Origin: an uncultured Lachnospiraceae bacterium
GTDB taxonomy: Bacteria > Bacillota > Clostridia > Lachnospirales > Lachnospiraceae
Direction: 5' to 3'
NCBI GenBank assembly: GCA_934293575.1
Contig: CAKQYU010000002.1
Location: forward strand, 62,001 to 126,000
Length of the DNA: 64,000 nt
Both the position numbers and the translations under genes were made by a program. Numbering within the stretch: position 1 is the stretch's first letter; every line of letters starts with the position of its first letter. The notes under the pieces were generated by a model. That model saw only the letters and a program-made list of their open reading frames with translations, was not told the DNA's origin and ran no database searches. Positions 42,575-52,152 of this stretch are shown in pieces.

Positions 42575-43273
42575 GTGGGAGCAGACAATGTTATCTATGT
42601 AAAAAAATATGATGCACAGGATATGGAAAAATTTCCGGTTCATGAGCGGGAAATCTGGAGATATTCCGGGTATATGGGACTTGATAAGAATCCAGATGAA
42701 GAATTAAAAAAGTATCTGTCTGATATTTATAAGGAACTGGAAGGAAAATTCCAGTTTAAGGTATGCTATCGCCGGATGCCTTTGCAATGGGAAAATGATA
42801 TGCCGCAATTACCGTTTACCTGTCATTCAAAAGACCTTGCCAAATGCCTTGCGGGATGTGATGAGGTGATTTTGTTTGCGGCAACAATTGGTCTGGAAAT
42901 TGACAGAAAGATCGCAAGGTATGAACGGATTTCTCCGACAAAGGCGTTATTGTCACATGCCTATGGAGCAGAGCGGATTGAAAGTCTTTGCGATGGATTT
43001 TGCAGGGAAATTGAGCAGGAATTATCAGAAGAACAGTTGTATTGCAGTAATCGTTTTTCTCCGGGATATGGGGATTTGCCATTGGAGACACAGGTTGAAT
43101 TTTTCAGGCTGATGGACTGCAACCGGCAGATTGGTATTTCCTTAAATGACAGTTTACTGATGACACCATCCAAATCGGTTACGGCAATTTTCGGAATCGG
43201 AAAATGCGGATGGAACAGACAGGAACATAAATGTAGTGAGTGTTCCAATACAGAGTGCGAATTTAGAAGATAG
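42575..43273 (+). CDS. MetH activation-domain protein (separate reactivation subunit)
   Basis: In E. coli, MetH ends in a domain that positions the cobalamin for reductive methylation by SAM. Here that domain is encoded separately: residues ~80-200 contain HAYGAERIESLCDGFC, RFSPGYGDLPLETQ and LLMTPSKSVTAIFGIG, the RxSPGYGD core and following strand of the activation fold. The C-terminal cysteine cluster (CSECSNTECEFRR) may hold a metal or Fe-S centre. The GTG at 42575 follows GAGG by 7 bp; a TTG at 42554 is the longer alternative. It lies between metF and metH, 10 bp before metH. Confidence 0.85.
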   Translation: MGADNVIYVKKYDAQDMEKFPVHEREIWRYSGYMGLDKNPDEELKKYLSDIYKELEGKFQFKVCYRRMPLQWENDMPQLPFTCHSKDLAKCLAGCDEVILFAATIGLEIDRKIARYERISPTKALLSHAYGAERIESLCDGFCREIEQELSEEQLYCSNRFSPGYGDLPLETQVEFFRLMDCNRQIGISLNDSLLMTPSKSVTAIFGIGKCGWNRQEHKCSECSNTECEFRR

Positions 43274-43283
43274 GATGAGGAAA

Positions 43284-45701
43284 ATGAAACTTTTAGATTA
43301 CATGAAGGATAATTTATTATATCTTGATGGTGGTATGGGAACTCTTTTACAGGAAAGAGGACTAAAACCCGGAGAACTTCCGGAAAGATGGAATGTTTCA
43401 CATAAAGATATCATTATAGATATTCAGAAATCGTACTATGATGCAGGAAGTAACATTGTTTGTACGAATACATTCGGTGCAAATTCCCTGAAATATGATG
43501 ATGCGGAATTAAAACAGTTAATTGAAGCAGCCATTGAGAATGCAAAGGAAGCAAGAAGACAGAGTGGCGGAACACAGGAAAAATATGTCGCACTGGATAT
43601 TGGTTCCATGGGTAAGCTGTTAAAACCATATGGTGACTTTGAGTTTGAAGATGCTGTGGAGGTTTACGCAAAGACGGTAAGAATCGGAGCTGCCTGTGAT
43701 GTGGATCTGATTTTTATTGAGACAATGAATGACAGTTATGATACAAAGGCTGCTTTGCTTGCAGCAAAGGAAAACTGTGATTTACCGGTTTTTGTGTCAA
43801 ATGCTTACGGAGAGGACGGTAAGCTGATGACCGGTGCAACACCGGCGGCAATGGTTGCAATGTTAGAAGGTATGCATGCGGATGCTATCGGAGCAAACTG
43901 TTCTTTGGGACCAAAACAGTTAAAAGGTGTTGTAGAAGAGTATTTGGAATATGCTTCGGTACCGGTTTTGTTAAAGCCGAATGCCGGACTGCCAAGAAGT
44001 GAACACGGAAAGACGGTGTATGATGTATTTCCAGAGGAATTTTCACAGGATTTGGCACAATATATGCAGGAGGGTGTCCGTATTGCGGGCGGTTGCTGCG
44101 GAACCACACCGGACTTTATCAGGGCTACGGTATCGGCTACTAAGGATATCACCCCTAAAGCTGTAACGTCAAAGAACATAACAATGGTAAGTTCTTATAC
44201 ACATATAGTGGAATTCAAAGAATCTCCGATTTTGATTGGAGAGAGGATTAATCCGACCGGTAAGAAAAAATTCAAAGAAGCACTTCGAAATCAGGATATC
44301 GATTATATTTTAGGGGAAGGTCTGACACAGCAGGAAAAGGGAGCACATATTTTGGATGTCAATGTCGGGCTGCCGGAAATAGATGAAGTTGAGATGATTA
44401 AAAAAGTCAGCTTTGAACTTCAGGCAATTATAGATCTTCCGTTACAGATTGATACAACGGATGTCGTTGCGATGGAAGCGGCATTAAGACAGTATAACGG
44501 AAAGGCAATGATTAATTCCGTCAACGGAAAAGAAGAAGTCATGCGTGAAATCTTTCCGTTGGTTAAAAAATATGGTGGTCTGGTCGTATGTCTTACTTTA
44601 GATGAGGATGGAATACCGGATGAGGCTTCAAAGAGAGTAGAGATTGCCCAAAAAATTATTAAGCGAGCGGCAGAGTATGGAATTGAAAAGAAGGATTTGA
44701 TATTTGATACACTGGCAATGACGGTCAGTGCAGACAGTCATGCGGCACTTGCAACCTTGCAGGCACTTCATACAATTAAGTATGAACTTGGCTGCCATAC
44801 TTCTCTTGGTGTATCCAATGTATCATTCGGTTTGCCAAACAGAGAAATTATAACTGCGGCATTCTTTTCTCTGGCAATGGAAAACGGATTGTCAGCGGCA
44901 ATCATGAATCCGAATGCGGGCGAGATGATGAAGAGTTATTATTCCTTCCGTGCGTTACACGGTCTGGATGATAATTGCTCCGATTATATTGAAAATATCG
45001 GGAAATATGCGGTGGCAACGGTAGCGGCCGGCAGTACACCGGCTGATAAGAACGGAAAGCCGGCAGATGATGGGGGAGAATATGAAAGTGCTCTGCAACG
45101 TGCCATTGTAAAAGGCTTAAAGGAGCAGGCGGCAAATCTTACAATTGAAATGCTTGCAACGGAAGAACCGCTTAATATTGTAACCACGCAGATTATTCCG
45201 GCATTGGATATTGTGGGAAAAGGCTTTGAAGCCAAAACCATGTATCTGCCGCAGTTGTTGATGAGTGCGGAAGCTTCACAGTGTGCATTTGAACAGATAA
45301 AGAAAAAGATGAGTGAAAGTTCAACCGAATCCGTAAGCAGAGGTAAATTTGTGATTGCAACGGTACACGGTGATATTCACGATATCGGAAAGAATATTGT
45401 AAAGCTTATCTTGGAAAATTATGGATTTGATGTATATGATCTCGGAAAAGATGTTCCTCCGGAGGATGTGGTTGATATGGTGGTAAAACAGCATGCACCG
45501 TATGTTGGATTAAGTGCATTGATGACAACAACCGTACCGGCAATGGAGGAAACCATCATACAGCTGCGAAAGGCGGCACCGTGGGCAAAAGTAATTGTCG
45601 GAGGTGCGGTGCTTACACAGGAGTATGCAGACAGCATAGGCGCAGACTATTATGCAAAGGATGCAATGGCAACCGTCCGTTATGCAATGAATGAAGGATA
45701 A
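43284..45701 (+). CDS. metH: Cobalamin-dependent methionine synthase MetH, without activation domain
   Basis: The 805-residue enzyme moves a methyl group from methyl-THF through cobalamin to homocysteine. Domains in order: homocysteine-binding zinc barrel (~1-290, with GGCCGTTP at 269-276 giving two zinc cysteines, and NCSLGP giving the third), pterin-binding barrel (~310-580, INPTGKKKFKEAL, NSVNGKEEV), a four-helix cap (~590-680), and B12-binding Rossmann domain (~685-800) with DIHDIGKN, whose H699 is the axial cobalt ligand. The C-terminal reactivation domain of the ~1200-residue enteric enzyme is absent and supplied by the gene upstream. The ATG at 43284 follows GATGAGG. Confidence 0.95.
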   Translation: MKLLDYMKDNLLYLDGGMGTLLQERGLKPGELPERWNVSHKDIIIDIQKSYYDAGSNIVCTNTFGANSLKYDDAELKQLIEAAIENAKEARRQSGGTQEKYVALDIGSMGKLLKPYGDFEFEDAVEVYAKTVRIGAACDVDLIFIETMNDSYDTKAALLAAKENCDLPVFVSNAYGEDGKLMTGATPAAMVAMLEGMHADAIGANCSLGPKQLKGVVEEYLEYASVPVLLKPNAGLPRSEHGKTVYDVFPEEFSQDLAQYMQEGVRIAGGCCGTTPDFIRATVSATKDITPKAVTSKNITMVSSYTHIVEFKESPILIGERINPTGKKKFKEALRNQDIDYILGEGLTQQEKGAHILDVNVGLPEIDEVEMIKKVSFELQAIIDLPLQIDTTDVVAMEAALRQYNGKAMINSVNGKEEVMREIFPLVKKYGGLVVCLTLDEDGIPDEASKRVEIAQKIIKRAAEYGIEKKDLIFDTLAMTVSADSHAALATLQALHTIKYELGCHTSLGVSNVSFGLPNREIITAAFFSLAMENGLSAAIMNPNAGEMMKSYYSFRALHGLDDNCSDYIENIGKYAVATVAAGSTPADKNGKPADDGGEYESALQRAIVKGLKEQAANLTIEMLATEEPLNIVTTQIIPALDIVGKGFEAKTMYLPQLLMSAEASQCAFEQIKKKMSESSTESVSRGKFVIATVHGDIHDIGKNIVKLILENYGFDVYDLGKDVPPEDVVDMVVKQHAPYVGLSALMTTTVPAMEETIIQLRKAAPWAKVIVGGAVLTQEYADSIGADYYAKDAMATVRYAMNEG

Positions 45702-45705
45702 AGCA

Positions 45706-46263
45706 TTATTGTAAGGTAAGGAACAGGTAATAAAGGATAGCTGCCAGAATGATAACCTTACAGATGGATAGCAGGATTCGGTAAAAATGATATTTCCAGA
45801 AACCTAAGAAGCCTTTTTTGACCCAGTCCCCAAGCTGGGATCCCTTTGCTTCGTTACAGTCTTTACAGCACGGCGCAAGATTTTCTAACTGATTGACATT
45901 ATCGATGTGATATTGTTTTAGAATTTTTTGTGCTGTTTTGTTGGTTTTTGCCTGCTTGACCGGAACAATATGGTCGATTGTAATTTCATCTTCGGTTAAT
46001 TTTTTGTTGCAGTAGCGGCAGCGGTATGGACCTTCCGTTTGACGAAAGAACATATTTCGGTAATTTGTATTTCTTGAATATTCTTCGGAATAGGATTTAT
46101 AACGGATTCCTTTTCTTTCCAGTTTTCGAATCAGAGGCTTGGCTTCTTTTTCCGATTCAAAATAGATTCGAAAGTAATGAGAATTTCCCTTTTTTAATTT
46201 CGTTGGATGATATTTTCGGATATATTTTTTTCGTTTTGAATATACATTTACAATATAGCGCAT
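45706..46263 (-). CDS. HNH endonuclease with C-terminal membrane helix
   Basis: The 185-residue protein has a basic N-terminal half, then a treble-clef HNH domain: C82/C85 (YRCRYC), TIDHIVP with D97-H98, and NLAPCCKDCNEAKGS with C133/C136 and N137. A strongly hydrophobic segment at residues 161-183 looks like a single membrane helix with the nuclease on the cytoplasmic side. Membrane-bound HNH nucleases are unusual; acting on DNA as it enters is one idea, with no direct support. It converges on metH with a 4-bp gap. GGAG lies before the ATG. Confidence 0.75.
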   Translation of the reverse strand: MRYIVNVYSKRKKYIRKYHPTKLKKGNSHYFRIYFESEKEAKPLIRKLERKGIRYKSYSEEYSRNTNYRNMFFRQTEGPYRCRYCNKKLTEDEITIDHIVPVKQAKTNKTAQKILKQYHIDNVNQLENLAPCCKDCNEAKGSQLGDWVKKGFLGFWKYHFYRILLSICKVIILAAILYYLFLTLQ

Positions 46264-46291
46264 TTTTTCACTCCATCATACAGTTATATTT

Positions 46292-46320
46292 ATTATAACA
46301 TATGGGCGTTGTTTTGTAAG
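46292..46320 (-). promoter_or_regulatory. Candidate promoter of the HNH gene
   Basis: On the minus strand a perfect TATAAT (46297-46292) lies 17 bp from CTTACA (46320-46315), which matches the -35 consensus at four of six positions. Confidence 0.4.
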
Positions 46321-46338
46321 AAGAATTAAACTTGCCGG

Positions 46339-46367
46339 TTGTATTCTATGCCCTGCCATAGTACAAT
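46339..46367 (+). promoter_or_regulatory. Candidate promoter of the phosphofructokinase gene
   Basis: TACAAT (46362-46367) is preceded at 17 bp by a weak TTGTAT (46339-46344). GAAGGAG lies before the ATG at 46401. Confidence 0.35.
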
Positions 46368-46400
46368 ACAAACCATATATGCAAAAAGAAGGAGAACAGA

Positions 46401-47375
46401 ATGGCTACAATTAAAAAAATTGCGGTGCTTGCCAGTGGTGGAGATGCTCCCGGAATGAATTCGGCAATCCGTGCAGTGGTTTTTAGTGCAATCAGAAATC
46501 AGATAGAAGTCGTTGGTATATATCGTGGTTATGAAGGACTGATTGACTGGGAAACAACACCGCTTACAATTGGAGATGTCCGTAATATTAACAATCGCGG
46601 CGGCACGATTCTATATACAAGCAGAAGTGAACGCTTCCTGCAAAAAGAATATCGAAAATTGGCTGCGGACAATTTACGTGCACATGATGTGGATGCGGTT
46701 GTTGTGGTTGGAGGAGATGGCACTTTAAGAGGTGCAATTGCTTTTCAGGAAGAGGACGTGAATATTATCTGTATTCCGGGAACGATTGACCGGGACGTTG
46801 CCTGTACGGAATATACATTGGGATTTGATACGGCAGCGAATACGGCAATGGAAGCGATTGACCGGATAAGAGATTCTTCCATTTCCCACGGCAGATGCAG
46901 TGTGGTTGAGGTAATGGGACGGAAAAGAGGCTATATTGCTTTGTGGGCAGGTATGGCAACTTCGGCGGATGCCATTGTATTACCGGAAAAATGGGATGGT
47001 AACTTTGACAATATTATCGATACATTAAAGCGCCGGCATGAGGATGGAAGAGACTGCTATCTGGTTGTTGTTGCGGAGGGTGTAATCGATGCACCGGAAT
47101 TGGCACAGATTATCCAGCAACAGACCGGAATTGAATCGAGGGTATCGGTGTTAGGCTACATCCAGCGTGGTGGACAACCGACTGCCAAGGATCGGATGTA
47201 TGGCTCGTTGATGGGTGCTTATGCGGTAGAGATTTTGAAAAACGGCGGACGAAATCGTATTGTTGCGATTAAGAATGATGTATTAATCGATTATAATATT
47301 TCGGAAGCTTTGGATATACATAACAGTAATCTGGATTCATTCCAGTATGAATTAAGCCTTATGTTGGCAGAATAA
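46401..47375 (+). CDS. pfkA: 6-phosphofructokinase, PfkA family
   Basis: The 324-residue enzyme phosphorylates fructose-6-phosphate in glycolysis. SGGDAPGMN (12-20) and VVVGGDGTLRGA (101-112) form the nucleotide site; G107 follows D106, the pattern of ATP-dependent rather than PPi-dependent enzymes. The catalytic loop reads PGTIDRD (126-132): D130 and D132 are kept, but the usual asparagine between them is R131. EVMGRKRGYIALW and the Arg near ILGYIQRGG (here LGYIQRGGQPTA) are conserved. The substitution suggests a diverged paralogue, so this may be a second PFK with altered kinetics or regulation. An NSS transporter gene follows after 22 bp. Confidence 0.88.
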   Translation: MATIKKIAVLASGGDAPGMNSAIRAVVFSAIRNQIEVVGIYRGYEGLIDWETTPLTIGDVRNINNRGGTILYTSRSERFLQKEYRKLAADNLRAHDVDAVVVVGGDGTLRGAIAFQEEDVNIICIPGTIDRDVACTEYTLGFDTAANTAMEAIDRIRDSSISHGRCSVVEVMGRKRGYIALWAGMATSADAIVLPEKWDGNFDNIIDTLKRRHEDGRDCYLVVVAEGVIDAPELAQIIQQQTGIESRVSVLGYIQRGGQPTAKDRMYGSLMGAYAVEILKNGGRNRIVAIKNDVLIDYNISEALDIHNSNLDSFQYELSLMLAE

Positions 47376-47397
47376 AGAAAAGTGGGGAGAATAATTT

Positions 47398-48798
47398 ATG
47401 AGTGAGAAAACAAAAAGAGGTAGTTTTTCCGGGCAGTTGGGATTTGTTATGGCAGCTGCGGGAAGTGCGGTTGGTCTGGGTAATATATGGAGATTCCCAT
47501 ATCTGGCAGCCAAAGACGGTGGAGGAATTTTTATTCTCTGCTATCTGATTTTAGCGGTTACGTTCGGATTTACATTACTGACAACGGAAATTGCAATCGG
47601 ACGTAAAACCAAGCAGAGTCCATTGACTGCTTATAAGCAGATTCATAAGGGATTTGGCGGAATCGGTGTATTGGCATGCCTGGTTCCTACGATTATTTTG
47701 CCGTATTACTGTTCAATCGGTGGCTGGGTATTTAAATATCTGTCATTATATATAACCGGTAACGGAAATGATGCGGTTGCCGATTCTTATTTTACAGGGT
47801 ATATAACCAGTGTAAAAGGACCGATTATCTGGATGCTGATTTATTTTGGAATTACAGCGTTTATCGTAATCTGCGGTGTGGAAAAAGGAATTGAAAAATA
47901 CAGTAAAATTCTAATGCCGATATTGGTTGTTATGATAATCGGAATTTCCGTTTTTTCGTTAACCCTGCATCATACAGATGCGAGCGGTGTTACCAGAAAC
48001 GGATTGGAGGGACTCAAAATATATCTGATTCCGGATTTTGCAAATCTGACTTTTAAAAGTCTGATTGTCACGATTATGGATGCAATGGGACAGCTGTTTT
48101 TCTCAATCAGTGTTGCAATGGGAATTATGGTTACTTATGGTTCTTATGCTAAGGATGACACCAATCTGATGGAGTCGGTAAACCGTATTGAAATTTTTGA
48201 TACTGCGGTTGCATTGTTTGCGGGGGCCATGATTATTCCGACCGTGTTTACATTCATGGGAAGAGAAGGCATGTCGAGCGGACCGGGATTGATTTTTATT
48301 TCCCTTCCAAAAGTATTTGATGCAATGGGCGTTGTCGGAAAGTTTGTAGCACCAATCTTTTTCATTATTGTATCATTTGCGGCGATAACTTCTTCTGTTT
48401 CCGTAATGGAGGCGATGGTTTCCAGCCTGATGGATGCTTTCCATATTACCAGAGTGAAAGGTTCTCTTTTTGTCATTGTATATACATTAATTACAGGTGT
48501 TTTGGTATGTCTTGGATACAACCTGCTTTACTTTGAATTTAAGTTCCCAAATGGAAATGTAGGTCAGTTGTTGGATGTGTTAGACTATATCAGTAACAAT
48601 GTTTTCATGCCGTTAGTTGGATTGCTAACCAGTATTCTGATTGGATGGGTAGTTGGACCGAAGATAATTATCGATGAGGTTTCACAGGGAAAATACAAAT
48701 TTGGAAGAAAGAAATTATATATTGTCATGATTAAGTTTGTTGTTCCGTTTATGTTGTTATTATTGTTGTTGCAGGCACTGGGAATTATCAACTTATAA
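47398..48798 (+). CDS. Sodium-dependent transporter, NSS/SNF family
   Basis: The 466-residue protein has 11-12 helices. GSAVGLGNIWRFPYLAAKDGGG in the first helix is the unwound substrate and Na+ site of the LeuT fold, and LLTTEIAIGRKTKQSP follows as usual. Bacterial members import amino acids such as tryptophan, tyrosine or leucine with Na+. The substrate cannot be read here. It follows pfkA by 22 bp with GGGGAGA before the ATG and is closed by a strong terminator. Confidence 0.92.
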   Translation: MSEKTKRGSFSGQLGFVMAAAGSAVGLGNIWRFPYLAAKDGGGIFILCYLILAVTFGFTLLTTEIAIGRKTKQSPLTAYKQIHKGFGGIGVLACLVPTIILPYYCSIGGWVFKYLSLYITGNGNDAVADSYFTGYITSVKGPIIWMLIYFGITAFIVICGVEKGIEKYSKILMPILVVMIIGISVFSLTLHHTDASGVTRNGLEGLKIYLIPDFANLTFKSLIVTIMDAMGQLFFSISVAMGIMVTYGSYAKDDTNLMESVNRIEIFDTAVALFAGAMIIPTVFTFMGREGMSSGPGLIFISLPKVFDAMGVVGKFVAPIFFIIVSFAAITSSVSVMEAMVSSLMDAFHITRVKGSLFVIVYTLITGVLVCLGYNLLYFEFKFPNGNVGQLLDVLDYISNNVFMPLVGLLTSILIGWVVGPKIIIDEVSQGKYKFGRKKLYIVMIKFVVPFMLLLLLLQALGIINL

Positions 48799-48815
48799 AA
48801 TAAAAAGCAAAAAGA

Positions 48816-48874
48816 AAACAGGCAGTGAAGTTTGGGTTGCGTTTTAGTTTCCCTAAACTTTCTGCCTGTTTTTT
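48816..48874. terminator. Bidirectional terminator between the NSS transporter and the dehydrogenase
   Basis: AAACAGGCAG (48816-48825) pairs with CTGCCTGTTT (48862-48871), followed by T residues, with further pairing of AAGTTT and AAACTT inside. It serves converging genes. Confidence 0.88.
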
Positions 48875-48882
48875 AGGATTGA

Positions 48883-49953
48883 TTAACCGATATGAAAAAT
48901 CTGTCGCAAGACCGGGTCTTCCATCAATATGGTTTTTGCCTTGTTGCGATACTGCTCTTCATGCAGATAGGTGTGTCGGAATGGTTTGATACTAGGTGCT
49001 AAGTCGATTGCATCTAAGTAATCCTGTACATCTAAATTAAGAGTGGCCACATAATCAAAAAATCCGGTGTCGGTAAATATTGTGCGGACTCTTTTGTAAC
49101 GGTGATCCTGAACCAAACTCATCAGATAGGTTGCAATTCCGACCTGAATACCGTGTAACTGAGGATTGTCACTGTTTTTATCAAGAGCATGCGAAATTAG
49201 ATGTTCACTTCCACTGGTCGGAATGCTGCTTCCTGCTATTTCATTGGCAATGCCACTCATAGAAAGAGAATCGAGCAGTTCTTTTAAGAATAAATCATCC
49301 TGAATTGTTTCAAAGGGTGTTCTCACAAAACTGTTGACAGCTTTTTTCGCAATCATCATGGCACAGTCGTTGATTTCTGTGTAGCCTTTTTCTTCTTCAA
49401 ATACCCAATCATAAAGAGCGGTGATTTTGGCAACCATATCACCAATGCCGGAATATAGGAATCTTGTCGGGGCACTCTTGATAACGGAGGTGTCGGCAAT
49501 GATTCCGTATGCCATTTTTGCCGGAACGGAATTTCGTCTTCCGTTAATTAATAATGAGGCGCTGGCACTGGAAAAACCGTCACTGGAAGCAGAGGTTGGG
49601 ACACTGATAAAAGGAAGTTTGCGAAGAAAACTGCTATATTTGGCTGCATCAATGACCTTGCCGCCGCCAAGTCCGATAATTGCCTGGGTTTTTGTTGGAA
49701 GGCTGAAGGCAAGAGTGGTGATATCCTGTAAATTTACTGTGTCCAGTTCCTGATATTCCAAAACTTCCACACCGGCATCTTTAAGAGATTCCATAACGGT
49801 GTATCCAAACATATCAATCAATCCGTTTCCAAAGAAGATAACTACTTTTTGTAATTCGTTATCGCTTAAGAAACCGCCAATATGGTGGAGTGCATCTTTT
49901 TCAACTTTTAAGAGTGCGGGAATTGCAATATAATCATTATTTATTTTTTTCAT
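48883..49953 (-). CDS. Glycerol-1-phosphate dehydrogenase-like, iron-containing ADH family (AraM/EgsA-like)
   Basis: The family reduces dihydroxyacetone phosphate to sn-glycerol-1-phosphate with NAD(P)H and a bound metal. The 356-residue protein has IGLGGGKVIDAAKY (NAD site), SVPTSASSDGFSS (substrate loop), and histidines in SEHLISHALD and LHGIQVGIA as metal ligands, the layout of the G1P dehydrogenase branch. The ATG at 49953 follows AAGGAG; the open frame extends to 50043 without a site. It could make G1P for heptaprenylglyceryl lipids, as in B. subtilis. It stands alone between a terminator and a chemoreceptor gene. Confidence 0.8.
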   Translation of the reverse strand: MKKINNDYIAIPALLKVEKDALHHIGGFLSDNELQKVVIFFGNGLIDMFGYTVMESLKDAGVEVLEYQELDTVNLQDITTLAFSLPTKTQAIIGLGGGKVIDAAKYSSFLRKLPFISVPTSASSDGFSSASASLLINGRRNSVPAKMAYGIIADTSVIKSAPTRFLYSGIGDMVAKITALYDWVFEEEKGYTEINDCAMMIAKKAVNSFVRTPFETIQDDLFLKELLDSLSMSGIANEIAGSSIPTSGSEHLISHALDKNSDNPQLHGIQVGIATYLMSLVQDHRYKRVRTIFTDTGFFDYVATLNLDVQDYLDAIDLAPSIKPFRHTYLHEEQYRNKAKTILMEDPVLRQIFHIG

Positions 49954-50103
49954 GTCATTCTCCTTTGTAGGTCTTGCTTGTTTTTGCATCAAAAATCCAT
50001 CCTTACCAAAATCTTTGATGATAGTATAGCCTGATTTTATCATAAATATTTGATGGAAACTATAGAAAATAAGTTGGAATATGCGGTGATTGGTAAAAAA
50101 ATG

Positions 50104-50132
50104 TTTTCAATTACAACAGGATTTGTTAAAAT
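50104..50132 (+). promoter_or_regulatory. Candidate promoter of the chemoreceptor gene
   Basis: TTTTCA (50104-50109) and TAAAAT (50127-50132) are 17 bp apart, about 40 bp before the ATG. I see no sigma-28-type TAAA/GCCGATAA pair in 49954-50170. Confidence 0.35.
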
Positions 50133-50170
50133 ATAAATGTTAAATTGCGTTTAGGATTGGGGGGAGAAGA

Positions 50171-52141
50171 ATGGAACAGAAATCATTGAGTAAAAAAATC
50201 GAACAGGCTTTTAATAAAACAATTACGAGGGTATTGTTAATTGTTGCGATTGCATCGCTGCTGCTGGCATTGGTTCTTATGATGTTAAATGTCACAAACA
50301 ATGTAAAAAGTGATGCCAGACAGTTCCGGACGCAGGTAGATGCGGCAATGAACGAAAAAATTACAATGATTAATACCATTGCGGGAACGATTGATAGCGG
50401 GACCTTGGCGGATACGGATGAAATCCTTGATTATGTGGATTCCATGGTAGCAATTGATGATCAGGTTTCTGCGGTATACAGTTGTTATAATGAAAATGTT
50501 ACCGTAATGAGCGGAGGCTGGCAGCCACCGGATGATTTTGTTGTAACGGAAAGAGACTGGTATAAGGGTGCACAGGCAAACCCGGATAAGGTATTTATTT
50601 CCGAACCCTATGTGGATATGCAGACAGGTGGTATCTGTATTACATTGGCAAAAGCAACATTCCGGGATGGAGAGATGATTGGTTGTGTCGGAATGGATAT
50701 GTATATGGATGATCTGGTTTCTTTGATTGAGGACAGTTACAACGGAAACAGTTATGTATTCCTGACAACGGAGGATGGTAAGATTTTGGTTCATCCGAAT
50801 GAAGAATACAATCTGACCGGAGAAGACTGTGTAACGGTAGATGAAGCAAATCATGGACGGTATAAGCGTCTGTTAAAGGAAGATAAGGCAATTAAGGTAT
50901 TGCTTGACTATAAGGGCGGAATCAAATATACGACCACTTATACATCGGAAGTGACCGGTTGGAAGGTGATTTCTGTTCAGTCAATTGCCACGGCGGTATT
51001 GTTAATGGTAATCATGATTGCTATATTCGTTGTTCTGTTTTTTGTAATACGGATGATTGCCAACAAAAAGGTGGAAAAACACATAAATCCGTTATTTTAT
51101 CCGTTGGAATCAATCAGTGGTAAGATGACAAGGATTGCGGACGGTGACTTGGATGTTGTATTTGATGAAGACAGGAATTCATCGGAGATTGAAAATCTGA
51201 CCGAATCATTGTCAGAGACGATAGAAAGTCTTGGAAATTATATCGAACAGATTACCAATACGGTAAAGGCAATTTCCAATAAAGATTTAACTGTTACGAT
51301 TGATACATCCTTTAAGGGTAGTTACATCCAGATTAAAGATTCTTTAGAGGAGATTATCGGTAATCTGAATGAGGCATTTTCGCAGATTCGTGAGGAATCC
51401 CAAAGAGTTTATGAGTACTCAAAACAGTTGGAAAAGACTTCGGAATGTGTAGCGGAAAGTACAACAACACAGAATTTCGCGGTAACGTCTGTTGCAACGG
51501 ATATGGATAGTCTGACCAAACAGACACAGCAGATTACGGAGCGTGCAATGGGAGTACGTGAAAGTGCGGAATTGACCAATACCTATTTAAGACAAAGTGA
51601 ACAGGAAATGTATGAATTGGTTGAGGCTATGGATTTGATTGAACAAAGTTCAAATCAGATTGTGGCATTTGCGGCAGAGATTGCAAATATTTCAGAGCAG
51701 ACGAATTTATTGGCTTTGAATGCATCGATTGAAGCTGCAAGAGCGGGAGAAGCAGGAAAAGGCTTTGCGGTTGTTGCCAGTGAAATCGGAGGATTGGCGG
51801 CTTCAAGTGCAGAAGCAAGTGAGAATATAAGCAGATTAATTTCAGAATCAAAAAATGCGGTCGAAAAGGGAAAACATATGGTGGATGTTACATCCAATAC
51901 CATGAAGAAGGGTGTAAAGGATTCTTTGGATTCGGAAAATAAAATTGATGAAATTGTTGAATATGTAAAGAAGCAACAGATTTCAATAGAGAAAATGGAT
52001 GCCTCTATTCGTGAAATTGCAAAGGTTGTTGAGACAAATGCGGCAAGTGCCGAGGAAAATACAGCAATCAGTCAGGAATTAAGTGAATGTTCACAGACTC
52101 TTTATGATATGGCGACAGCATTTAATCTGCGGGAAGAGTAA
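50171..52141 (+). CDS. Methyl-accepting chemotaxis protein with dCache sensor
   Basis: The 656-residue receptor has a first membrane helix at about residues 17-40 and an extracellular dCache domain (~45-275). Within the latter, RDWYKGAQANP and SEPYVDMQTG followed by GCVGMDMYMDDL fit the R-x-W-Y, Y-x-D and D pattern reported for amino-acid-binding dCache_1 sensors. A second helix lies at ~285-305. HAMP follows at ~310-370, then the signalling hairpin with EIANISEQTNLLALNASIEAA. It should relay attractant binding to CheA. GGGGGGAGAAG precedes the ATG; a MATE gene follows 11 bp later. Confidence 0.92.
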   Translation: MEQKSLSKKIEQAFNKTITRVLLIVAIASLLLALVLMMLNVTNNVKSDARQFRTQVDAAMNEKITMINTIAGTIDSGTLADTDEILDYVDSMVAIDDQVSAVYSCYNENVTVMSGGWQPPDDFVVTERDWYKGAQANPDKVFISEPYVDMQTGGICITLAKATFRDGEMIGCVGMDMYMDDLVSLIEDSYNGNSYVFLTTEDGKILVHPNEEYNLTGEDCVTVDEANHGRYKRLLKEDKAIKVLLDYKGGIKYTTTYTSEVTGWKVISVQSIATAVLLMVIMIAIFVVLFFVIRMIANKKVEKHINPLFYPLESISGKMTRIADGDLDVVFDEDRNSSEIENLTESLSETIESLGNYIEQITNTVKAISNKDLTVTIDTSFKGSYIQIKDSLEEIIGNLNEAFSQIREESQRVYEYSKQLEKTSECVAESTTTQNFAVTSVATDMDSLTKQTQQITERAMGVRESAELTNTYLRQSEQEMYELVEAMDLIEQSSNQIVAFAAEIANISEQTNLLALNASIEAARAGEAGKGFAVVASEIGGLAASSAEASENISRLISESKNAVEKGKHMVDVTSNTMKKGVKDSLDSENKIDEIVEYVKKQQISIEKMDASIREIAKVVETNAASAEENTAISQELSECSQTLYDMATAFNLREE

Positions 52142-52152
52142 AGAGATAATTT

